Shown here in pieces: positions 36,169 through 44,568 of a DNA stretch of 64,000 bases. How positions within the stretch are numbered: position 1 is the first letter of the stretch; each line of letters starts with the position of its first letter. A program made the translations under genes and the position numbers. This DNA is from Ruminococcus sp. (GTDB taxonomy: Bacteria; Bacillota; Clostridia; Oscillospirales; Ruminococcaceae), in assembly GCA_017460665.1 (NCBI GenBank), contig JAFUAO010000041.1, forward strand, positions 124,001 through 188,000, given 5' to 3'. Below the pieces are notes generated by a model. That model saw nothing but the letters and a program-made list of their open reading frames with translations, did not search any database and had not been told where the DNA came from.

Positions 36169-38409
36169 ATGGACGTTTACGACCGCTATGCTCCTTTTAT
36201 ACAGGACTTCATCTACCGCAACGGCTGGGAGTCCCTTCGGGGAGTACAGGCTGCTGCCGGCGAGGCGATATTCGGCACCGAGGACAACGTCCTCCTGTCG
36301 GCCTCAACTGCCTCCGGAAAGACCGAGGCGGCATTTTTTCCCATACTCACGCTGTTCTCAGAGGATATGCCAAGGTCAGTGGGAGCTGTGTACATCGGGC
36401 CGCTGAAGGCCCTGATCAACGATCAGTTCTCACGGCTCACAGAGCTTTGTCAGGAGGCGGAGATCCCCGTCTGGCACTGGCACGGTGATGTGGCCCAGTC
36501 CCACAAGACGAAAATGCTGAAGTCCCCCTCAGGGATACTCCAGATCACGCCGGAGTCCCTTGAGGCGCTGATGCTGCGAAAGCACGCCCTGATCCCGAAG
36601 TTCTTCCACGACCTGCGCTTCGTGGTGATCGACGAGATCCACTCACTCATGCGTGGGGACCGTGGAGGCCAGACCATGTGCCTGATCGAAAGGCTGTCAA
36701 GGCTCTCCGGCTCGGACCCCAGAAGGATCGGGCTCTCGGCTACGATCGGGGATATGGAGGCCGCCGGAAGGTTCCTCTCCTCCGGATCCTCCAGAGGCAC
36801 GGTGATCCCCAAGATCCAGTCCAAGGGCGACCGCTGGAGGCTGTCCATGGAGCACTTCTACATCAGCCAGCAGAACGTTCCGGAGGAGAATGAGGCTCCC
36901 GAGGGCGCCATGCCTGTCCTTGACGAGAAAACGGACAGCGCTCCCAAAAACGCAGACCCGGGGATGGGCTATATCTTCGAGCATACACGGGGCCGGAAAT
37001 GCCTTGTTTTCGTCAATTCTAGGGAGGAATGTGAGGCTGTCACTACCACCCTGCGCTCCTACTGCGAGGCCAACGGCGAGCCCGACCGCTTCCTGATCCA
37101 CCACGGGAACCTTTCCGCCGCCTACCGTGAGACTGCCGAGGACGCCATGAAGGACGACGACATCTTCATGACTACCTGCACCACGGCTACCCTTGAGCTG
37201 GGGATCGACATAGGCCGTCTGGAGCGTGCTTTCCAGATCGATGCGCCCTTCACCGTGTCTTCATTTTTGCAGAGAATGGGACGCACCGGCCGCCGTGGGC
37301 TGCCTCCGGAGATGTGGTTCGTCGTTCGGGAGGAGCTGCCGGAGCCACGGTCCATGCTGCCTGAGACCGTTCCGTGGAAGCTCCTGCAAGGCATAGCGCT
37401 GATCCAGGTCTATCTGGAGGAGCGCTGGGTGGAGCCGCCGAAGCTGGACAGGCTGCCATTCAGCCTGCTCTACCACCAGACCATGAGCACGCTGGCCTCA
37501 TCCGGGGAGATGTCTCCAAGGGAGCTGGCGGCTAAGGTGCTGACACTGAACTGCTTCAAGCGAATCACTCAGGAGGACTATAAGCTCCTGCTCCGGCACC
37601 TGCTGGAGACCGAGCATATCCAGCGCACTGAGGAGGGCGGACTGATCGTAGGCCTTGCCGGAGAGCGGATCGTGAACAGCTTCAAGTTCTACGCCGTTTT
37701 TCAGGAGAACGAGGAGTACACCGTCCGCTGGAACTCACAGGAGCTGGGCACGATCGTCATGCCGCCGCCGGTGGGTGAGAAGGTGGCTATCGCCGGCCAT
37801 GTTTGGGTGGTGGAGGAGCTGGACCACAAGCGCCGTCAGGTCTACGTCGAGAAGATCAAGGGCAGGGTCCCGGCTTATTTCGGGGACTGTCCCGGCGACA
37901 TCAACACCAAGATCTTAGAGCGCATGAGACAGGTGCTCCGGGAGGAGAAGAGCTACCCGTACCTGATGAAGAACGCCGTTCTGCGGCTGGATCAGGCAAG
38001 GGCGGTCTCCCGAAACTCCGGCCTTACGGAGTCTCCCCTCATCTGCCTTGGAGGGACCATGTGGTGTCTGCTGCCGTGGCTGGGATCCTACGCATTTCTG
38101 GCAATGGAGCGCTTTCTGAAGATCCGCTGCGGTGAGCGCCTCGGCCTAAAGGGGCTGAGCTCCTCACGGCCTTATTTCATACAGTTCACCATGAAGGTCA
38201 GCCCTGAGGAGTTCCTGAGGGTCCTCATCGAGGAGGCCGAAAGGGAGCTTGATCCTCTGGAGCTGGTCTACCCCGGCGAGGTGCCGCTCTTTGAGAAATA
38301 CGATGAGTTCGTCCCGGAGGAGCTGGTCCGGAAGGGCTTTGCCTATGGGATACTGGGCATCGACGAGATGAGGAGCAGGATCCTTGGCTGGAAGGAGCTC
38401 ATACAGTAA
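36169..38409 (+). CDS. Lhr-like superfamily II DEAD/DEAH helicase
   Basis: The start at 36169 (MDVYDRYAPF) follows GAGGAGGG at the end of the ATPase gene and gives 746 residues. Motif I is STASGKTEAAFFP, motif II VVIDEIHSLMRGDRGG, motif III GLSATIGD and motif VI QRMGRTGRRG. These, with the DEIH box followed by an RGG element, resemble Lhr-type helicases. The C-terminal region with RRQVYVEKIKGRVPAYFGD and YPYL resembles the winged-helix and beta-barrel part of that family. No nuclease motif is visible. A 3'-5' DNA or DNA/RNA-hybrid translocase acting with the TerB protein and the ATPase is the most likely role; the target is unknown. Confidence 0.85.
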   Translation: MDVYDRYAPFIQDFIYRNGWESLRGVQAAAGEAIFGTEDNVLLSASTASGKTEAAFFPILTLFSEDMPRSVGAVYIGPLKALINDQFSRLTELCQEAEIPVWHWHGDVAQSHKTKMLKSPSGILQITPESLEALMLRKHALIPKFFHDLRFVVIDEIHSLMRGDRGGQTMCLIERLSRLSGSDPRRIGLSATIGDMEAAGRFLSSGSSRGTVIPKIQSKGDRWRLSMEHFYISQQNVPEENEAPEGAMPVLDEKTDSAPKNADPGMGYIFEHTRGRKCLVFVNSREECEAVTTTLRSYCEANGEPDRFLIHHGNLSAAYRETAEDAMKDDDIFMTTCTTATLELGIDIGRLERAFQIDAPFTVSSFLQRMGRTGRRGLPPEMWFVVREELPEPRSMLPETVPWKLLQGIALIQVYLEERWVEPPKLDRLPFSLLYHQTMSTLASSGEMSPRELAAKVLTLNCFKRITQEDYKLLLRHLLETEHIQRTEEGGLIVGLAGERIVNSFKFYAVFQENEEYTVRWNSQELGTIVMPPPVGEKVAIAGHVWVVEELDHKRRQVYVEKIKGRVPAYFGDCPGDINTKILERMRQVLREEKSYPYLMKNAVLRLDQARAVSRNSGLTESPLICLGGTMWCLLPWLGSYAFLAMERFLKIRCGERLGLKGLSSSRPYFIQFTMKVSPEEFLRVLIEEAERELDPLELVYPGEVPLFEKYDEFVPEELVRKGFAYGILGIDEMRSRILGWKELIQ

Positions 38410-38440
38410 AAAAGAGCCGCCCATGCCGGACGGCTCTTCT
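38407..38440. terminator. Bidirectional terminator between helicase and ackA
   Basis: AGAGCCG pairs with CGGCTCT, with an inner CC/GG extension across one mismatch. On the minus strand it is followed by six T, making a strong ackA terminator. On the plus strand the U-tract (TTCTTG) is weaker. Confidence 0.8.
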
Positions 38441-38472
38441 TGCAATACGAGCAGAATTATGGTATAATGGGA

Positions 38473-39672
38473 TCACTTGCTGATGAGCTCAAGAGTATCT
38501 CTTGCGATAAGGAGCTCCTCATTTGTGGGAACGATCCATACCTCGATCTTTGAGTCGGGAGTGGACAGCTTTGTGAGCTTGCCTCTGATGGATCTGTTCA
38601 GCTCATTGTCGATCTTGATGCCGAAGTAGTCCATATCCTCGCATACAGCCTCTCTTACCTCCCATGAGTTCTCGCCGATACCGCCTGTGAAGAGGATAGC
38701 GTCAAGACCGTTCATGGCAGCGGCATAGGAGCCGATGTACTTCTTGATCTCGTATGCGAGCATCTCTGATACCAGCTCAGCTCTCTTGTTGCCGTGGTTA
38801 GCAGCCTCCTGTATGTCACGGTTGTCAGAGCCCACGCCGGAAACTCCCAGGAAGCCGGACTTCTTGTTCATGTACTCGCTCATCTGAGAGGGAGTGAAGC
38901 CGTGCTTGTCTGCAACGAATGTAACAGCAGAGGGATCAACTGCACCTGTTCTTGTTCCCATGACAACGCCGTCCAGAGGAGTGAATCCCATGGAGGTATC
39001 GACGCTCTTTCCGCCGTCGACAGCGGTGATAGAGGAGCCGTTGCCAAGGTGACATGAAACGATCTTAAGGTCCTTTACGTCCTTGCCCATAGCGTCAGCC
39101 AGAGCCTTTGAAACGAACCTGTGAGATGTGCCGTGGAAGCCGTACTTCCTTACATGGAGGGTCTCATAGTCATCGTAGGGGAGACCGAACATGAAGGCCT
39201 TGGGGGGCATGGTCTGGTGGAAGGCAGTATCGAAAACTACTACCTGAGGAACGTTTGCAGGGATAACGCTCTTGCAGGCCCTCAGAGCCAGAGCGTGTGC
39301 GTGGTTATGTACGGGAGCCAGCTCACGGAGCTCGTCGATCTTGTCGATGATCTCGTCAGTTACGAGAACGGACTTGTCGAAAACATCGGCGCCCTGTACG
39401 ATACGGTGGCCAACGGCTGAGATCTCGTCCATGCTGTCGATGACCTTAGCGTCGCCTGTAGTAAGAGCCTCCACCAGCTTCATGAAGGCCTCGGTATGTG
39501 TGGGGAACGAGCAGTCCTCATCGAGGGTCCTGCCGTCAGCGGCCTTGTGGTTGATATGGCCGTCGATGCCGATACGGTCGCAGTTGCCCTTAGCGATAAC
39601 GCTCTCATCCTCCATATCTATGAGCTGATACTTCAGTGAGGAGCTTCCTGCGTTTACAACTAAAATGATCAT
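38473..39672 (-). CDS. ackA: Acetate kinase
   Basis: The enzyme interconverts acetyl phosphate plus ADP with acetate plus ATP, the main ATP-yielding end step of acetate fermentation. The start at 39672 (MIILVVNAGSSSLKYQL) is the family N-terminus and has AAAGGAA upstream; it gives 399 residues, the normal length. NAGSSSLK binds phosphate, GFHGTSHRFV and CHLGNGSSI are acetokinase signatures, and FTGGIGENS belongs to the nucleotide site. Codon use is strongly biased, as expected for a highly expressed gene. Phosphotransacetylase is not in the window. Confidence 0.97.
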   Translation of the reverse strand: MIILVVNAGSSSLKYQLIDMEDESVIAKGNCDRIGIDGHINHKAADGRTLDEDCSFPTHTEAFMKLVEALTTGDAKVIDSMDEISAVGHRIVQGADVFDKSVLVTDEIIDKIDELRELAPVHNHAHALALRACKSVIPANVPQVVVFDTAFHQTMPPKAFMFGLPYDDYETLHVRKYGFHGTSHRFVSKALADAMGKDVKDLKIVSCHLGNGSSITAVDGGKSVDTSMGFTPLDGVVMGTRTGAVDPSAVTFVADKHGFTPSQMSEYMNKKSGFLGVSGVGSDNRDIQEAANHGNKRAELVSEMLAYEIKKYIGSYAAAMNGLDAILFTGGIGENSWEVREAVCEDMDYFGIKIDNELNRSIRGKLTKLSTPDSKIEVWIVPTNEELLIARDTLELISK

Positions 39673-39710
39673 AAAAGAAATTCCTTTCCAAATAATATTT
39701 TGCATATACT

Positions 39711-39738
39711 ATTATATACCATTCTGAGAAAATTGCAA
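39711..39738 (-). promoter_or_regulatory. Promoter of ackA
   Basis: On the minus strand TTGCAA (39738-39733) and TATAAT (39716-39711) are 16 bases apart. The leader is about 35 bases. Confidence 0.7.
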
Positions 39739-39774
39739 GTATTTTTTGTAAATTTTCCTCTCACTTGCAGTATT

Positions 39775-39828
39775 CCCGGCTTTTTCTTCGGCAAATCGGA
39801 CAAAATGACTGCCGGAGAGCCGGGTTTT
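39775..39828 (+). terminator. Terminator-like hairpin upstream of tmcAL
   Basis: CCCGGCT (39775-39781) pairs with AGCCGGG (39818-39824). Inside, TTCGGCA (39787-39793) pairs with TGCCGGA (39810-39816, one G-U), and TTTT follows. It points at tmcAL and lies 60 bases before its start, with no plus-strand gene upstream. It may be an attenuator or block stray transcription. I see no clear promoter between it and tmcAL. Confidence 0.55.
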
Positions 39829-39887
39829 ATGTAAACTAAATGAAAATTTCCCTAAAACCATTGAAATAAATGAAAAGAGGTAGTAAA

Positions 39888-41081
39888 ATGAAAGTCAGCG
39901 GGATCATCTGTGAGTACAATCCATTCCATAATGGCCACGCCCGGCATTTAGCCGAAACAAGGCGGAACGGTGCCACCCACGTCGTGTGCGTGATGAGCGG
40001 CGGCTTCGTTCAGCGGGGCGACGTTGCCATAATGGATAAGCTGGATCGGGCACGCCTGGCGGTAAGGTCAGGGGCAGATCTGGTGATCGAGCTCCCTGTG
40101 CAGTATTGCCTTGCGCCGGCGGAGAAGTTCGCCGAGGGCGCTGTGTGGCTGCTGAACAGCCTTGGGGCCGTGGACGAGCTCTCCTTCGGCAGTGAGTGCG
40201 GAGATATCTCCGGCCTGGCCCATGCCATGATAACCTCTGAGACTGCCGCTGTGGAGTACAGCGAGGAGATAAAGAGCATCATGGAGAAGGGCTACACCTA
40301 CCCAAGGGCCCTGAGCTCCGTGATAAACGGCATGGACCATGAGGCGGCCTCTGTGATCAGTGAGCCGAACAACCTCCTTGCGATCGAGTATCTGAGGGCC
40401 CTCAGGAGCTTTTCGTCGCCTATGCGCCCCTTCACCGTGAAGCGTGACGGTGCCGGCCACGACAGCGCCTCGCCCAAGGACGGAATCGCAAGTGCCTCCT
40501 TCATCAGGGAACAGATAGCTTTCGGAAATGACATCTCAGCCTTTACCTCAGCGCTTTGGGCAGAGGCGGTCGAAAGGGCAGTAAATGCCGGAAAGACTGC
40601 GGATATCGCAAGACTTGAGCGAGTCCTGCTCTATAAGCTGCGGACCTCTTCACCGGAGGAGATCGCAGGCCTCAGCGATGTCGGTCAGGGACTTGAAAAC
40701 AGGATCTACGGCGCAAGGATGTCCGGCTCCTTAGAGGAGCTCCTTTACGCCGTCAAGACAAAAAGATATACTATGGCTCGTATCAGGAGGATACTGCTGT
40801 CGCTGCTGATCGGCATAACTCGGCAGGATATGACCCACCTTCCGCCCTACGGCAGGATCCTTGCCTTCAACGAGGCAGGAAGAGAGATCCTTGCTAAGGC
40901 AAAGGATAAGGCGTCGATACCCTTCGGCTCGTCGCTGGCGAAGCTCTCACAGAAGAACAGGATCGCCAGGCGCTTTGCCCAGCTCGAGGGCGCTGCATCG
41001 GACATCTACGGCCTTGCTCTTGATACTGTGACATCCTCACAGGAGGACTTCCGGGCGAAAATACAAATAGATATGGAGTAA
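39888..41081 (+). CDS. tmcAL: tRNA(Met) cytidine acetate ligase (TmcAL, YlbM)
   Basis: The enzyme uses acetate and ATP to make N4-acetylcytidine at position 34 of elongator tRNA(Met), sharpening AUG decoding. The ATG at 39888 (MKVSGIICEYNPFHNGH) follows GAGGTAG and gives 397 residues, the usual size. HNGH is the nucleotidyltransferase HxGH motif. SGGFVQRGDVA, KLDRARLAV and ADLVIELP are family blocks. It opens a tightly packed operon containing three further RNA-modification genes. It is divergent from ackA, whose product controls acetate, its substrate. Confidence 0.93.
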   Translation: MKVSGIICEYNPFHNGHARHLAETRRNGATHVVCVMSGGFVQRGDVAIMDKLDRARLAVRSGADLVIELPVQYCLAPAEKFAEGAVWLLNSLGAVDELSFGSECGDISGLAHAMITSETAAVEYSEEIKSIMEKGYTYPRALSSVINGMDHEAASVISEPNNLLAIEYLRALRSFSSPMRPFTVKRDGAGHDSASPKDGIASASFIREQIAFGNDISAFTSALWAEAVERAVNAGKTADIARLERVLLYKLRTSSPEEIAGLSDVGQGLENRIYGARMSGSLEELLYAVKTKRYTMARIRRILLSLLIGITRQDMTHLPPYGRILAFNEAGREILAKAKDKASIPFGSSLAKLSQKNRIARRFAQLEGAASDIYGLALDTVTSSQEDFRAKIQIDME

Positions 41082-41084
41082 ACA

Positions 41085-42089
41085 ATGATAGGAAAGATCG
41101 TAAAAACGGCTGCTGCGGCCGTGCTGTGTACCGCTATGGTATCATGCGGGAAGACAGTACAGCTCGCAGGCAGCAACGAACAAAAGGATCCGGACAACAG
41201 CAGTACAGACATAAGATCTCTCACAGATGAGATACCTATAGACGAGGAGACAGAGCCTGTAACGGAGGAGCCTACGGATCCCCCGAGACCTGTCGCCCCG
41301 GATAAGTTAAGCGTGGATACGGATATGCCCTCCGGATATGAGCTTCCTGAGAGCTTCGTGCTGGACTTCGAGACGGTCATGCAGGAGCCTGAGCTGCCTA
41401 CGGGCTGCGAGGTGACGGCCCTGACCGAGACCCTCAATTACTACGGCTTCGGCATCGACAAGGTGGACCTGTGCGATGAATACCTCCCCAAGGACTATGA
41501 GGGGTATTACTACATGGACGAGGCCTATGTGGGCGACCCCCATTCCTATAACGGCTTCGGCTGCTATGCCCCGGTCATCGTCAATACCGCCAACGATTAT
41601 TTCGAGTCGATACAGTCCGACTGGTACGCCAAGGACCTTACCGGGTGCAGCCTTGACGACCTCTGCTATCAGATCGAGCAGGGAAGGCCAGTGATCGTTT
41701 GGGTCACTATGGATATGCGTGAGACCTATCCCAATTTTAAGTTCACGACCGGCAACGGCAAGGACTTCATGTTCAACGACTATCAGCACTGTGTGGCCAT
41801 TTACGGCTTCGATTTCGGTGCAAGGACCATACATACCGCCGATCCTCTGGTGGGCAACATCGAGTACGACATGGACCAGTTCGACAAGATTTTCCAGATC
41901 CAGGGCAACCAGGCCGTCATCCTTCTTGGGAACGAGGAGTCTGCCGGGACCGTCTATGCTACAGATGAGGAGATCCAGGCTTGGTTCGAGGAGAAGCACC
42001 CCTCAGAGAACGAGGAGGAAAGCTCCTCCGATGAGGACGAAGGCTATGACGTGGAGGACTACTACGATGAGGTCTTCTATGAGGGCTGA
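41085..42089 (+). CDS. Lipoprotein with C39-like peptidase domain
   Basis: The protein has 334 residues. A lipoprotein signal (MIGKIVKTAAAAVLCTAMVSC, split here as signal plus lipobox MVSC, with Cys21 the anchor) leads to a Ser/Asp/Pro-rich spacer. A peptidase C39-like domain follows (about 95-290). Catalytic residues are apparent: Cys in LPTGCEVTAL, His in DYQHCVAIYGFD and Asp in HTADPLVG. It ends in a strongly acidic tail. It should act outside the cell on peptides or wall components; the substrate is unknown. It lies three bases after tmcAL and overlaps the next gene by 11 bases, odd company for RNA-modifying enzymes. Confidence 0.85.
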   Translation: MIGKIVKTAAAAVLCTAMVSCGKTVQLAGSNEQKDPDNSSTDIRSLTDEIPIDEETEPVTEEPTDPPRPVAPDKLSVDTDMPSGYELPESFVLDFETVMQEPELPTGCEVTALTETLNYYGFGIDKVDLCDEYLPKDYEGYYYMDEAYVGDPHSYNGFGCYAPVIVNTANDYFESIQSDWYAKDLTGCSLDDLCYQIEQGRPVIVWVTMDMRETYPNFKFTTGNGKDFMFNDYQHCVAIYGFDFGARTIHTADPLVGNIEYDMDQFDKIFQIQGNQAVILLGNEESAGTVYATDEEIQAWFEEKHPSENEEESSSDEDEGYDVEDYYDEVFYEG

Positions 42090-42741
42090 GAGGCCCATAA
42101 AAGCGGTGATCTTCGACCTTGACGGCACCCTGATCGACTCCATGGGGATCTGGTACCGGATCGACAGGGAGTTTTTGATGGAGAACGGCGTCACTGAGCC
42201 GCCGGAGGACATCTCTGAGCGCATGAAGCGCCTGACCGTTGAGGAGGCTGCGGAGCTCTTCATAAGTGAGTTCTCTCTGCCCCTTAGCCGGGATAGCGTC
42301 ATAAGGCGGATCGAGGAGCTGGTCCGTGAGGAGTACGAGGAGCACATCGCCCTAAAGCCCTGTGCCGAGGAGCTCCTTGACACGCTGAGCAGGAGCAGGA
42401 TCCCCTGCGGCATCGCAACAGCGACCTACAGATCTCTTGCGGAGGCTGTGCTCAAAAGGCACGGGATCCGTGAGAGGTTTGACTTTATACTGACGGACAG
42501 CGAATACCCCATGGGGAAGTGCCGTCCGGATATTTTTCTGGGAGCCGCCTCACGCCTGGGGAGCGCTCCGGAGGAGACCCTCGTGATCGAGGACTCCCTC
42601 CACTGCATCGAAACGGCCTCTGCTGCCGGATTTGTGACAGCGGCGGTCTATGACGAGGCCTCTGCCGGAGAGAGGGCGGCGATCCTCTCGGCGGCGGACT
42701 ATTACTTCGAGGATCTGGGAGAGGCAAGGATCCTCTTCTGA
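42079..42741 (+). CDS. HAD-superfamily phosphatase (beta-phosphoglucomutase-like)
   Basis: The start at 42079 (MRAERPIKAVIFDLDGTLID) lies within the last codons of the preceding lipoprotein gene and gives 220 residues. DLDGTLID is HAD motif I with nucleophile and acid Asp. GIATATYRS is motif II, KCRPDIFL supplies the motif III Lys, and VIEDSLHCIETASAAGF is motif IV. The helical cap between motifs I and II places it in subfamily I, like phosphoglycolate phosphatase or beta-phosphoglucomutase. Substrate cannot be told from sequence. mnmA starts 16 bases after the stop. Confidence 0.88.
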   Translation: MRAERPIKAVIFDLDGTLIDSMGIWYRIDREFLMENGVTEPPEDISERMKRLTVEEAAELFISEFSLPLSRDSVIRRIEELVREEYEEHIALKPCAEELLDTLSRSRIPCGIATATYRSLAEAVLKRHGIRERFDFILTDSEYPMGKCRPDIFLGAASRLGSAPEETLVIEDSLHCIETASAAGFVTAAVYDEASAGERAAILSAADYYFEDLGEARILF

Positions 42742-42757
42742 GGAAGAAAGGAACGTT

Positions 42758-43834
42758 ATGAAGAAGGTCATGGTGGGAATGAGCGGCGGAGTAGACAGCT
42801 CCGTTGCGGCGATGCTCCTCCGGGAGCAGGGCTTCGAGGTCATGGGCGTCACCATGAAGCTGTTCAGTGACGAGGACATAGTGGAGGCCGAGAAGGAGGG
42901 CAAGACCTGCTGCGCTCTCAGCGATGTCTCCGACGCAAGGAGCGTCGCACGGCGGCTGGGCTTCGATCATGTGGTCTTCAACTTCCGTGACGTGTTCCGT
43001 GAGCACGTCATGAAGCAGTTCGCAGAGAGCTATCTCTCGGGAAAAACTCCCAATCCCTGCATAGAGTGCAACCGCCATGTGAAGTTCGACAAGATGCTCC
43101 GGCGAGCGCTGGAGCTGGGCTACGACTACATCGCAACAGGCCACTATGCCGTGAGGGCCTTCGACGAGGCCTCAGGCAGGTATCTGCTCAGGCGCCCTGC
43201 CGACCGCAGCAAGGATCAGACCTATGTGCTGTACTCCCTCACTCAGGAGCAGCTGGCTCACACGCTCTTTCCGCTGGGTGAGCTGGACAAGTCTCAGGTG
43301 AGGGCCCTTGCGGAGAAGGCCGGCCTTGTGAACTCCAACAAGCCTGACAGCCAGGACATCTGCTTCGTGCCGGACGGAAAATACGCCCAATTCATCGAGA
43401 AGTTCACAGGCCTTGGAGCTCCCGAGGGGGATTACCTCGACATGGCCGGGAACGTGATCGGCCGCCACAGGGGAGTGATCTGCTATACGATCGGCCAGCG
43501 CAAAAGGCTTGGGATCTCTCTTGGCAGACCGGCCTATGTGGTCAGGAAGGACGTCTCGGCCAACACAGTCACTCTTGGGGAGGAGAAGGATCTTTATACG
43601 GACAGCCTTTTGGCAGAGGACGTGAACCTGATCTCAGTGCCGGAGGTCGAGGCTCCCATGAGGATAACTGCAAAGACCCGCTACAGCCAGACCGACCAGC
43701 CGGCGGTCCTCTCAAAGGCGGAGAACGGCCTTTACCGGGTGGAGTTCGACAGCCCTCAGCGTGCTGTCACCAGCGGACAGGCGGTGGTCTTCTACGACGG
43801 AGACATCGTAGTCGGCGGAGGGACTATAGTTTGA
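42758..43834 (+). CDS. mnmA: tRNA-specific 2-thiouridylase MnmA
   Basis: The enzyme adds sulfur to the wobble uridine (U34) of Lys, Glu and Gln tRNAs. AAAGGAAC precedes the ATG at 42758 (MKKVMVGMSGGVDSSVA), giving 358 residues. SGGVDSS is the PP-loop that adenylates the tRNA. The catalytic cysteine pair is in NPCIECNRHVKF and SQDICFVPDG. The central GYDYIATGHYA and the C-terminal beta-barrel are complete. It lies between a HAD phosphatase and a tRNA methyltransferase; the spacing to both is short. No IscS-type sulfur donor is adjacent. Confidence 0.96.
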   Translation: MKKVMVGMSGGVDSSVAAMLLREQGFEVMGVTMKLFSDEDIVEAEKEGKTCCALSDVSDARSVARRLGFDHVVFNFRDVFREHVMKQFAESYLSGKTPNPCIECNRHVKFDKMLRRALELGYDYIATGHYAVRAFDEASGRYLLRRPADRSKDQTYVLYSLTQEQLAHTLFPLGELDKSQVRALAEKAGLVNSNKPDSQDICFVPDGKYAQFIEKFTGLGAPEGDYLDMAGNVIGRHRGVICYTIGQRKRLGISLGRPAYVVRKDVSANTVTLGEEKDLYTDSLLAEDVNLISVPEVEAPMRITAKTRYSQTDQPAVLSKAENGLYRVEFDSPQRAVTSGQAVVFYDGDIVVGGGTIV

Positions 43835-43845
43835 AAGGTAACGCA

Positions 43846-44568
43846 ATGGTATACAAATACGAAAAGCTGACTGATAAGATATGCGTCTGTGCAAGCAGCG
43901 ACCACCGCTTCGGCACGGACGCTTTTCTTCTTGCGGATTTCTGCGGCTACCGGAGGAAGGACAAGGCCTGCGACTTAGGGACAGGCTGCGGGATCATACC
44001 GCTGATAATGCAGAAGCAGGATCCGCCCCAGATCACCTACGCCGTGGACATACAGGAGGGCGCTATAGAGCAGCTCCGCCTCGGTCTGGAGCGCAGCGAG
44101 ACCACCGGGATCGTTCCTGTCCTTGCAGATCTTAAGGAGCTCTGGCCTGAGGCGCCTTTGGGGAGGCTGGACCTTGTGACCTGCAATCCGCCCTATAAGG
44201 CTCCCGGAGCCGGCTTCGAGAGCGCTCTCACGGCCCAGCGTATCGCCCGGCACGAGGTGCTGTGTACGATCTATGATGTGTGCCGGGCGGCGGCGAGGCT
44301 GCTGAAATTCGGCGGAAGGCTCTGTCTGTGCAACCGTCCGGAGCGCCTGAGCGACGTCATGGACGCTATGAAGCAGAGCGGCATCGAGCCGAAGCGGATA
44401 CGCTTCGTGTCAAAAGGCCCCGAGGAGGCTCCGTGGCTGTTCCTGATCGAGGGGAAAAAGGGCAGCAAGCCCTTCATGAAGGTGGAGCCTCAGCTCTACG
44501 TTCGCAGCGAGGACGGCTTCTCAGAGGAGCTGAAAAGGATCTACTCCATAGGAAAGGAACAGATATGA
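43846..44568 (+). CDS. tRNA1(Val) A37 N6-methyltransferase-like enzyme
   Basis: The ATG at 43846 (MVYKYEKLTDKI) has AAAGGT upstream and gives 240 residues. The SAM-binding motif is CDLGTGCGIIPLIM, and the catalytic motif NPPY (LVTCNPPYKAPG) marks an N6-adenine or amino-group methyltransferase. The N-terminal segment RFGTDAFLLADF is typical of the TrmN6/YfiC and Firmicute YabB-like group, which methylates A37 of a tRNA. The mnmA stop lies 11 bases upstream, and the gene overlaps rsmI by four bases (ATGA). The order methyltransferase then rsmI is common in Firmicutes. Confidence 0.88.
   Translation: MVYKYEKLTDKICVCASSDHRFGTDAFLLADFCGYRRKDKACDLGTGCGIIPLIMQKQDPPQITYAVDIQEGAIEQLRLGLERSETTGIVPVLADLKELWPEAPLGRLDLVTCNPPYKAPGAGFESALTAQRIARHEVLCTIYDVCRAAARLLKFGGRLCLCNRPERLSDVMDAMKQSGIEPKRIRFVSKGPEEAPWLFLIEGKKGSKPFMKVEPQLYVRSEDGFSEELKRIYSIGKEQI

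Noticed and set aside
33344-38409. Canonical BREX system
   Set aside because: Only a BrxC/D-like ATPase is present; there is no PglZ, PglX, BrxA or BrxB gene in the window.
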